NCBI GenBank assembly: GCA_005773755.1 | Contig: SXHE01000479.1 | Span: 1-16,051, forward strand | Origin: Planctomycetia bacterium | GTDB lineage: Bacteria > Planctomycetota > Planctomycetia > Gemmatales > Gemmataceae | Direction of reading: 5' to 3' | DNA length: 16,051 nt | Part shown: positions 8,094-14,000 of the stretch, one piece after another | How the letters are laid out: each line of letters begins with the position of its first letter | Position numbering within the stretch: the stretch's first letter is position 1 | Program-made: the position numbers and the translations under genes | The notes under the pieces: model-generated | Databases searched by the model: none | What the model saw: only the letters and a program-made list of their open reading frames with translations | Told to the model about the DNA's origin: nothing

Positions 8094-9245
8094 TTACACG
8101 AAGAGGGCGGCTTCCGCCACCAGTCCGGGGCCGAACCCGAGCGCGACGCACGGCCGCGGGGCGCGCTGTTCGCGCAGCCGCTTCAGCACGAACAGTACCG
8201 TGGGGCTGGACATGTTGCCGTACTCCGCGAACACCGCGCGCGACGGGGCCAGCGCCTCGTTCGAGAGCGCGAGTGCTTCTTGCGCCGCGCTGACGATCTT
8301 CGGCCCGCCGGGATGAACGGCCCAGCTCTTTACGTCCGCCAGTGACAGCCCGCTGTCACACAGCCAGCTTTCGAGCCACTCGCGCAGGTGCCCCGCGATC
8401 AGCCCCGGCACGCGCCGCGACAGCGTCATCTCGAACCCGTGGTTGCCGACCGTCCAGGCCATCTCCGCTGAAGAGTTGGGGATGAGGCACGAGCCGGAGG
8501 CGCTCAGGCTCCAGGGCGAACCCCGCCCGCAAGGGGGGGGGTGTTGGTCGTCGTCGATACCCCCGCCCTTGCGGGCGGGGTTCGCCTGCCCCACCACGGC
8601 CGCCGCGCCGTCGGCGAAGATCGCGTTGGCGACCAACTTGTCCGCGGCGCTGCCGGAGTAGTAGTGCAAGCTGCACAGTTCGGCGGCGCACACCAGCACG
8701 CGCGCCGTGGGGTCGGCCGTGGCGAAGGCGTTCGCTACCCGCAGGCCGTTCAGCGCGCCGTGGCAGCCCATGAACCCGACGTGCGTGCGCGCGACCGTGG
8801 GCCGTAGGCCCAACCCGGCGACGAGCGCGAAGTCGAGGCCCGGCGCAACGAACCCGGTACACGACACCGTGACGACGTGCGTGATCGACTCCGGGGCGAA
8901 CCCGGCTTCGGCCAGGGCCGCGGCCGACGCGCGCACCGCGAGCGGCCCGGCTTCGGCCGCGTAGATCGCCATGCGCTCCGCGGTGGTCGGACCGACGCCG
9001 TCGTTCGCGGCGGCGGGAAGGAACGGCGAGCCGCTGTTGGCGGTGCCGGCCAGCACGTCGCGCACGACCGGTCCGCCGATCACCTGGAATCGGGCCGCGA
9101 CGCCGCTGTTCGCGTAGATCGGGCCGAGCCACGTGGACGTGCGCACGTCCGGCCCGGCCAGCACGCGGGCCAGCGCGAGGCCGTCGTCGGCCGTCACCGC
9201 GTCCGGCGGGTGCGCGGTGCCCAGACCGTGAATCGCGAAGCTCAT
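8094..9245 (-). CDS. Type III polyketide synthase (chalcone/stilbene synthase family), 383 aa
   Basis: This homodimeric ketosynthase extends acyl-CoA starters with malonyl-CoA. The full triad is visible: C161 in GFMGCHGALNG, H311 in WAVHPGGPKI and N344 in YGNMSSPTVLF, matching Cys164/His303/Asn336 of chalcone synthase. A GFGPG motif lies near the C-terminus (371-375). The ATG at 9245 overlaps the stop of the FAD oxidoreductase gene as ATGA, a mark of translational coupling. Residues about 221-244 are foreign to the family: they are encoded by a 72-bp palindromic element (8515-8586) and fall between ADGAAAVVG and the SASGSCLIP strand, a surface loop. Without them the protein would be about 359 residues, the usual bacterial length. 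The product (alkylresorcinol, pyrone or other) cannot be predicted. The frame is open throughout, so I treat the gene as functional. Confidence 0.95.
   Translation of the reverse strand: MSFAIHGLGTAHPPDAVTADDGLALARVLAGPDVRTSTWLGPIYANSGVAARFQVIGGPVVRDVLAGTANSGSPFLPAAANDGVGPTTAERMAIYAAEAGPLAVRASAAALAEAGFAPESITHVVTVSCTGFVAPGLDFALVAGLGLRPTVARTHVGFMGCHGALNGLRVANAFATADPTARVLVCAAELCSLHYYSGSAADKLVANAIFADGAAAVVGQANPARKGGGIDDDQHPPPCGRGSPWSLSASGSCLIPNSSAEMAWTVGNHGFEMTLSRRVPGLIAGHLREWLESWLCDSGLSLADVKSWAVHPGGPKIVSAAQEALALSNEALAPSRAVFAEYGNMSSPTVLFVLKRLREQRAPRPCVALGFGPGLVAEAALFV
8515..8586. repeat. 72-bp palindromic element inserted in frame in the polyketide synthase gene
   Basis: Arms 8515-8535 and 8566-8586 are perfect 21-base reverse complements. 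Pairing continues to 8542 and 8559 with one mismatch and one wobble, leaving a 16-base loop. The element is exactly 24 codons long and has no stop in the coding frame. It encodes a Gly/Pro/Asp-rich segment (ANPARKGGGIDDDQHPPPCG and four more residues) absent from the family. It contains a run of nine G on the plus strand (8533-8541). No target-site duplication is evident. It resembles in behaviour the Rickettsia palindromic elements known to insert in protein genes; that comparison is an inference. Confidence 0.85.
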
Positions 9246-10294
9246 GCGCGAGCGCCAGAGTGTAGCGGGCGATTCAGCGACGCGACCACGGGGCGCGAGA
9301 GCGCGGGGAACAGCGCCAGCACCCGAACCGCGAGCGCGGTCAGTGCGGGTGAGCGGAGCACGCGCGACACGACGCGGCACGCGCGCTGCCGGTTCCCGAC
9401 GGCGCGGCGGTGGGCGACTTCCCACTCGCGAACGAGCGAAGCGTCCCACCGTTGTACGGCGCGGGCCGCGACGGGCGCGACCGCGGCGGCCGAGGCAATC
9501 GCCCACGCCATCCCTTCGCCGGTGAACGGCTCGACGTACCCGGCCGCGTCGCCCACTGCGAACCACCGCTCGCCGGCGAGCGCCTTCGCGCGGCGCGTGA
9601 GCGCCGGCGTTCCCTTCCACGGTAGGTCTGCGAGGCCGGCGATGCGCGGCCAGCCGGTTTCGCCCAGCACCGCTTCCGCCGCCGCGCCGAGGCCGCCCTG
9701 CGCCTTCAGGAACGCCGCGTCGAACGCCGCGGCTACATCGAGCCGGCCGTCTTCGACGCGCACCAGCCCGACGTACCCGCCGCGCGCGGTCGCCATGAAG
9801 AGCGTGCCCGGCGCGAAGAAGCCGGGAACCGCGCTCGCCGGCACGCTCGTGCCCGCGCCGACCCGTGAGCCGGGTTCCGCCGCCGCGTCCGTACCGGTCA
9901 AGCCGCTTGCGACGATGGTGACGCGGGCCGCGCTCTCGAACCGCGCGCTGACGCCGTCGCGGAACTCGACGCCGGCCGCGACCGCTTCGCGCACCAGCGC
10001 CCCGTCGAAGGCTTCGCGCGACAGGGCCACGCCGCCGGGCAACTTCACCCGTGCCGACCGCCGACCCGCCGCGATGCGCACGTCGCGCAGCGGAACGCCG
10101 TTCGTGAGAACGTGCGCGAGGCCGAGGCGCGCGAGCGCGGCGACCGCGGCCCCGTTCAGGCAGCACCCGCACACCTTCGGGCGCGGGAACTTCGCCTTAT
10201 CGACGAGCAGCACGGAGCACCCGCGGCGGGCCAGTTCGCGCGCCGCCACCGCGCCCGCCGGCCCCGCCCCGATCACGAGCGCGTCGTGAGTCAC
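9242..10294 (-). CDS. FAD-dependent oxidoreductase, geranylgeranyl reductase-like, 350 aa
   Basis: This flavoprotein probably reduces or hydroxylates the product of the adjacent polyketide synthase. An N-terminal Rossmann motif GAGPAG (9-14) is followed by D32 at the end of the second strand, which binds the FAD ribose. The family block FPRPKVCGCCLNG (36-48) and the second FAD motif GDAAGYVEPFTGEGMA (248-263) are those of geranylgeranyl reductase/halogenase-type enzymes. The GTG start at 10294 overlaps the stop of the methyltransferase as GTGA, and the stop overlaps the synthase start as ATGA; together these fix the start in spite of the open frame upstream. Three Cys in four residues (42, 44, 45) are unusual but lie in the family's conserved Cys block. 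No signal peptide; the C-terminal helix (about 317-340) is hydrophobic and may touch the membrane. Confidence 0.93.
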   Translation of the reverse strand: MTHDALVIGAGPAGAVAARELARRGCSVLLVDKAKFPRPKVCGCCLNGAAVAALARLGLAHVLTNGVPLRDVRIAAGRRSARVKLPGGVALSREAFDGALVREAVAAGVEFRDGVSARFESAARVTIVASGLTGTDAAAEPGSRVGAGTSVPASAVPGFFAPGTLFMATARGGYVGLVRVEDGRLDVAAAFDAAFLKAQGGLGAAAEAVLGETGWPRIAGLADLPWKGTPALTRRAKALAGERWFAVGDAAGYVEPFTGEGMAWAIASAAAVAPVAARAVQRWDASLVREWEVAHRRAVGNRQRACRVVSRVLRSPALTALAVRVLALFPALSRPVVASLNRPLHSGARA

Positions 10295-10989
10295 GTTCGC
10301 TCCCAGGAGAGCAGATAGCGGCACGGGAACCGGCCCTTCACCTGCGCGCCGTGCAGCCCGGCGCGCGCGGCCAGCGCCGTGGCTTCCTTCGGTGTGAAGG
10401 CCGAGCGCACGGACGCCGGCCCATCGAACCGCACGACGGGCGAGCGCGACAACAGCCGGCACGCGGCCCACACCGCGCAGAAGCTGAACCGCGACCGCGC
10501 CAGGTCGTTCACCAGGAGCAGGCGGCTCGCGGCGTTCTCCATGTTTGCCAACAGTGCGATTGCTTCGTCTTCGCCCAGGTGGTGCAGGAACAGCGAGCAG
10601 GTGACGACATCGAAGCCGGTCGGCAGCGCGGCGTGCAGGGCGTCGTGACCGAAGAACCGCACCGGGCCGGGTTCGCGGTTCGCCTCGGCGATGGCGGTCG
10701 GGCTGAGGTCGCACGCGGCGACGTCGAGCGCGACCCCGGCGCGGGTCGCGCGGCGGAGCAACTCGCGCGGCACGTCGCCGCTGCCGGTAGCGACGTCGAG
10801 CACGCGAAGGGGCCGATTCAACTCGCGCGCCAGTTTCAGGATCGGCGGCCACAGCACACCGGCGCTGTTACTGAACCGGTTGAGCCGGGCCAACCCAGCG
10901 AGCGCGCGGCGGTGTTCGACCGGGTCGAGCGCCGGGTCGTCCATGAGTTCGGGGATTCGCGCGCGAGCGCGCAGACCGGACAGGAGCAT
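10291..10989 (-). CDS. Class I SAM-dependent methyltransferase, 232 aa
   Basis: This methyltransferase probably acts on the polyketide made by the neighbouring synthase. The SAM-binding motif I is VLDVATGSGDVP (63-74), an acidic residue ends strand 2 (AACDLSP) and FDVVTCSLFLHHL is the motif IV/post-IV region. An N-terminal ELMDDPALDP segment (14-23) is typical of the small methyltransferases found beside type III synthases. The ATG at 10989 has GGAG at 10998-10995. It is the first gene of the run: its stop overlaps the flavoprotein start (GTGA). The methyl acceptor (O or C) cannot be told from sequence. Confidence 0.92.
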   Translation of the reverse strand: MLLSGLRARARIPELMDDPALDPVEHRRALAGLARLNRFSNSAGVLWPPILKLARELNRPLRVLDVATGSGDVPRELLRRATRAGVALDVAACDLSPTAIAEANREPGPVRFFGHDALHAALPTGFDVVTCSLFLHHLGEDEAIALLANMENAASRLLLVNDLARSRFSFCAVWAACRLLSRSPVVRFDGPASVRSAFTPKEATALAARAGLHGAQVKGRFPCRYLLSWERT

Positions 10990-11016
10990 CGCGACTCCGC
11001 GGGTGTTGGCGCGGGT

Positions 11017-11022
11017 ATTGTA
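11017..11022 (-). promoter_or_regulatory. Possible -10 box for the methyltransferase-led operon
   Basis: Read on the minus strand the bases are TACAAT, five of six to the -10 consensus, 27 bases before the ATG at 10989. No convincing -35 box lies 16-18 bases upstream, so the call is weak. The 166-bp divergent gap (10990-11155) is otherwise GC-rich and featureless. Confidence 0.3.
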
Positions 11023-11155
11023 AGGCTTTACCGGTCGTTCCGCGCGCGCGGGCCGGCGGTTCGCGCGCGCGGCGGTTTCGCGGTCGCCGGGCCGGGCCGC
11101 GGTGCTATGTTCACATCACACCATCCCCCTCTCCCGGCCGTGCCCCGAACAACCC

Positions 11156-11728
11156 ATGCCCGCCCGCTCGCTCCCGACGCTCCCGCTTGCGGTCACGAAC
11201 GCGGCCACGGCCACCTTCGATTGCTCCTTCGGGCGCGGGTGCGAGGGCGGGTGCTGCCGCAACGGGCGACCCAGTGTCACGCCGGACGAGCGCGCAGTCA
11301 TCGAGGGCATCCTGCCCCGCGCGCTGCCGCTGATGCGGCCGGAAGCACGCGCGGCCATCGAAGACGGGTTCGTGAGCGCCCGCACCAAACTCGGTCAGCC
11401 GATGGTGCGCGTGTCGGGCGGGTGGTGCGTGTTCTTCAACGCCGGGTGCGTGCTGCACACGATCGGCACCGAGGACGGCGAATCGTATCAGTACAAGCCG
11501 ACCCAGTGCGCGCTGTTCCCGCTGGAGAAGGACAAGGGAAAGTGGTTCGTCCGCCAGTGGGGGCTTGAGGGCGAACAGTGGGACCTGTTCTGCCTGAACC
11601 CGGCGAACAGCCCGCGCCCCGCGGCGGAGTCGCTGGCCGCGGAACTGGCCCTCGCCGCGCGTCTGGAAGCGGTCGACAAGACGGGCCGAGGTGGGGCACA
11701 ACCGCAAAATGCGGAGCGCGCCACTTGA
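11156..11728 (+). CDS. DUF3109/YkgJ-like cysteine-rich protein, 190 aa
   Basis: This is a predicted metal-binding protein of unknown role; the related YkgJ family is annotated as Zn/Fe-chelating. Eight Cys are visible (23, 29, 33, 34, 91, 98, 118, 146), including the diagnostic CSFGRGCEGGCC cluster, then WCVFFNAGCVLH and QCALFPLE. The spacing fits a metal or Fe-S site. The frame stays open upstream to a GTG at 11102, but homologues begin shortly before the Cys cluster, so I choose ATG at 11156; its ribosome-binding site is poor and the start is uncertain by up to 18 codons. It is divergent from the polyketide operon. A likely promoter for the next gene overlaps its stop codon. Confidence 0.82.
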   Translation: MPARSLPTLPLAVTNAATATFDCSFGRGCEGGCCRNGRPSVTPDERAVIEGILPRALPLMRPEARAAIEDGFVSARTKLGQPMVRVSGGWCVFFNAGCVLHTIGTEDGESYQYKPTQCALFPLEKDKGKWFVRQWGLEGEQWDLFCLNPANSPRPAAESLAAELALAARLEAVDKTGRGGAQPQNAERAT

Positions 11729-11753
11729 CAGAGTGCCCCAAACCCAGAATGAT
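11725..11753 (+). promoter_or_regulatory. Likely sigma70-type promoter of the STAS gene
   Basis: A perfect TTGACA at 11725-11730 is followed after exactly 17 bases by AATGAT (11748-11753; four of six). It overlaps the stop codon of the DUF3109-like gene and lies about 70 bases before the STAS start. This suggests that the STAS/RsbW module is transcribed independently. Confidence 0.45.
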
Positions 11754-11826
11754 TTCGGATACTCCGTGTGTTTCGCGCGCCGCAGTGTCCCCCGGCTCGC
11801 GCCCACTCTTCTCGTGCAGGTGCGCC

Positions 11827-12195
11827 ATGGCGAACCAACCGTCCCGCAAGCGTCGACTCGAGGTCGAAGACATCGGGGACATCGCCGTCGTCAACTTCGT
11901 CGACAAGAAGATCCTCGACGAGCAGAACATCCAGATGATCGGCGACGACCTGTTCCGGCTCGTCGACGAACTGGGCCGCCGCAAGGTGCTGCTGAACTTC
12001 GGCAACGTCGAGTTCATGTCCTCGGCCGCGCTCGGCAAGCTCATCACCCTGCACCGGAAGTTGCAGGCGGTTCAGGGTAAGCTCATCCTGTGCAAGATCG
12101 CCAAAGACATTCTGGACGTGTTCAAGATCACCAAACTGGACAAGATCCTGTCCATCACCGCGGACGAGCAGTCCGGGTTGCAGTCGTTCTCGTGA
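11827..12195 (+). CDS. STAS-domain anti-anti-sigma factor (RsbV/SpoIIAA-like), 122 aa
   Basis: This is a predicted anti-sigma antagonist. In partner switching the unphosphorylated form binds the RsbW-type kinase and frees its sigma factor. The whole protein is one STAS domain (about 10-115). The conserved phosphorylation loop is VEFMSSAALGKL (61-72): S66 aligns with Ser58 of SpoIIAA, and the Asp normally before it is Ser65 here. The ATG at 11827 has a weak AGGTG a few bases upstream. An RsbW-type kinase follows after 91 bases on the same strand, which supports the pairing. Planctomycetes have many such STAS proteins, so the specific sigma factor or other target is unknown. Confidence 0.92.
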   Translation: MANQPSRKRRLEVEDIGDIAVVNFVDKKILDEQNIQMIGDDLFRLVDELGRRKVLLNFGNVEFMSSAALGKLITLHRKLQAVQGKLILCKIAKDILDVFKITKLDKILSITADEQSGLQSFS

Positions 12196-12202
12196 GTCCC
12201 GT

Positions 12203-12232
12203 GCCGGCGCGGACCCTCGCCCCCGCGCCGGC
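12203..12232 (+). terminator. GC-rich hairpin between the STAS and RsbW genes
   Basis: A perfect 10-bp stem (12203-12212 with 12223-12232) has a ten-base loop and is followed by a short CCCTTTTA. It begins eight bases after the STAS stop. The weak T tract suggests partial termination or attenuation rather than a strong end; it could also be a processing site. Confidence 0.5.
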
Positions 12233-12286
12233 GGCTCCCTTTTACTTCCCGGTCCGTTCCCGTCCGAACTACCGCGGCCGACACAC

Positions 12287-12709
12287 ATGGGCGTCGCGCA
12301 GATGGCCACCGAACTCACCATTCCCAGCGACCTGGGCGAGGCCCGGCGCGTTCAGGAACTGATCGCCGACGCGCTCCAGACCAACGGGTACACCGAGCAC
12401 GACACGTTCGCGATCAAACTCGCCCTCGAAGAAGCGCTGGTGAACGCGATCAAGCACGGGAACCAGATGGACTCCGACAAGCGGGTGGTCGTCGTGTTCC
12501 ACGTCACCCCGGAGCGGTTCGACATCCGCATCACCGACGAGGGGACGGGCTTCAACCCCGAAGACGTGCCCGACCCGACCGCCATCGAGAACCTGGAGCG
12601 CCCCTGCGGGCGCGGTCTGCTCCTCATGCGCGGGTTCATGACCGAGGTCGAGTACCACGGCCGCGGCAACGTCGTCACCATGGCGAAGGTCCGCGAAATC
12701 GCGTCCTGA
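12287..12709 (+). CDS. RsbW-type anti-sigma factor / Ser kinase (HATPase_c_2), 140 aa
   Basis: This small GHKL-fold protein should bind ATP, hold a target in check and phosphorylate the STAS protein encoded just upstream. The N box EEALVNAIKHGN (48-59; metal-coordinating N53), G1 box DEGTGF (84-89) and G2 box GRGLLLM (108-114) are intact. Length is typical (about 130-150). The annotated start is ATG at 12287; a second in-frame ATG at 12302 (Met6) is equally possible, and the downstream paralogue begins at the equivalent of Met6. Neither has a strong ribosome-binding site. No sigma factor gene is adjacent. Confidence 0.92.
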   Translation: MGVAQMATELTIPSDLGEARRVQELIADALQTNGYTEHDTFAIKLALEEALVNAIKHGNQMDSDKRVVVVFHVTPERFDIRITDEGTGFNPEDVPDPTAIENLERPCGRGLLLMRGFMTEVEYHGRGNVVTMAKVREIAS

Positions 12710-12726
12710 GTTTCAGGTCGGCAGAC

Positions 12727-13002
12727 GTGACCACCGAACTTACCATCCCGAGCGACTTGACCGGACTGCGGCGCGCCCAGGAACAGACCGAGGACGCGCT
12801 CCGGGCTTCCTCCTCCCTGGCCGAACAAGACACCTTCTCCATCAAACTGGCGATTGAAGAGGCTCTAGTCGACGCAATCAAGCACGGCAACCAGATGGAC
12901 CCAAACAAGCGGATCCACATCACCGTCGAGCGAGTCGAGGTCCGCATTACCGTCGAAGGGTCGGGCGTAACACGAACGGTGAGTCTGCCACCACCGACGT
13001 GA
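12727..13002 (+). CDS. Truncated, degenerate tandem copy of the RsbW-type kinase, 91 aa
   Basis: Residues 1-79 align closely with the preceding kinase: MTTELTIPSDL against MATELTIPSDL, then DTFSIKLAIEEALVDAIKHG against DTFAIKLALEEALVNAIKHG. The copy has lost ATP binding: the N-box Asn is Asp49, the G1 Asp is Val76, about seven residues are missing before the G1 region, and the G2 box and C-terminal half are absent. It ends in an unrelated VTRTVSLPPPT tail. The start is GTG at 12727, 17 bases after the kinase stop. The frame is still open and third positions remain GC-rich, so it may be translated as a non-catalytic decoy; otherwise it is a decaying duplicate. Confidence 0.75.
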   Translation: MTTELTIPSDLTGLRRAQEQTEDALRASSSLAEQDTFSIKLAIEEALVDAIKHGNQMDPNKRIHITVERVEVRITVEGSGVTRTVSLPPPT

Positions 13003-13025
13003 TGCGCACAGGCGTGGCCGTCTTC

Positions 13026-13901
13026 TCACTTCTCGCTCAACAAATCGGCCCAGTCGGTCGCGTCGAGGACGCGGTCCGTCATACGTTCCAGACGTGGAAC
13101 GTCGGTAATGGCGTCGAGCGCGGCCGACACCTCGGCCGTCGGTGCTCCGAACTTCTTGGCCCCCTGTCGCCGCAGCGTCGCCCGCAGGGACTGGAGTTGG
13201 CCTTCGGCTTTACCCTTTATCGCGCCCTTCGCGAGAATCGCTTGGTAGGTTGTCGATTCTTCGAGTGTCATACTGAACCTCTCGAACACTTTGGTGATCT
13301 GAACGTCGTCGTAGCGCAGACCGCACAGGATGTAGGACGACCCCACCACATTTTGCCGAATCGCCGGGGCGACGCTCGGATCGTACACACGCTTGTGAAA
13401 TCGGGCGACCGCGTCATCGAGATCGGCACTCGCTTCGTCGGTCAGCAGCGCGAGCGGGGCCAGCCCGATACCGGCTGTGAGCCAGTGATCCGCGGGCCGC
13501 TCCCACACCCGCTCGATGTGGTAGCGGAACTCCGTGATGGGCCCGCTCGCACCGTGCCGAACGTACGCGCCGGTCTGGTCGTTCGCTCGCGCCTTGGGCC
13601 GCATCAGGATCAGAACCGTCTCGACCGGCAGGTCGTAATGGTGGTCGATCAGCGTATTGTACCGCAACAGCTCGCGCGGGATGCCGAGCCGTCCGTTCGC
13701 CTCCAATTCCAAATGTAACACCGCCGGCACCGTGCCGCCAATGCGGAACACGCGGTCGGCTTGAACGGTTGTCGCGAGATCGGTGTCGAACGCTTCTGCC
13801 GGCCCCGGCGGGATGCCCGCGAGCCGCGCGAAGTACGCGGCCCAGTCGTCGGGGCTGGCTCCGATCAGGTCGTTCAGGCTCGCGTCGTACTGTTTCGCCA
13901 C
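13026..13901 (-). CDS. Rpn/PD-(D/E)XK nuclease-like protein, 291 aa
   Basis: This belongs to the large, often multicopy family annotated as Rpn recombination-promoting nuclease/putative transposase, or DUF4351-type. The fold's core is visible: D49 in QADRVFR, then LHLELEAN with E65 and E67, then a basic RELLRYN segment (76-82) and PVETVLILMRPKA. The family's long linker ends in GAIKGKAEGQLQSL and a C-terminal RRQGAKKFG helix. The start is GTG at 13901, fixed by AGGAGG at 13916-13911; the frame is open far upstream only because it lies antisense to mutS. It converges on the truncated kinase copy with 23 bases between stops. Rpn proteins cut DNA and raise recombination in E. coli; the role here is unproven. 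Confidence 0.87.
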   Translation of the reverse strand: MAKQYDASLNDLIGASPDDWAAYFARLAGIPPGPAEAFDTDLATTVQADRVFRIGGTVPAVLHLELEANGRLGIPRELLRYNTLIDHHYDLPVETVLILMRPKARANDQTGAYVRHGASGPITEFRYHIERVWERPADHWLTAGIGLAPLALLTDEASADLDDAVARFHKRVYDPSVAPAIRQNVVGSSYILCGLRYDDVQITKVFERFSMTLEESTTYQAILAKGAIKGKAEGQLQSLRATLRRQGAKKFGAPTAEVSAALDAITDVPRLERMTDRVLDATDWADLLSEK

Positions 13902-14000
13902 GCGCGTTTCCCTCCTACGTCTCCCGTCTTCTTTCATTCCCGTTCCCGCGTCAAGCCGATAAACTCGGAACGTCCCCGCGCTCCCAACGACGGTGTGCCG

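Noticed and set aside
8515..8586. CRISPR repeat or disrupted pseudogene at the palindrome
   Set aside because: There is one palindrome and no spaced direct repeats; the synthase frame and its catalytic residues are intact.
9246..10172. Minus-strand frame continuous with the polyketide synthase
   Set aside because: It overlaps the flavoprotein gene in another frame; the ATGA overlap and the family N-terminus fix the synthase start at 9245.
11102..11155. GTG start adding 18 codons to the DUF3109-like gene
   Set aside because: The added residues show no conserved feature and no ribosome-binding site; the choice remains open but the ATG is favoured.
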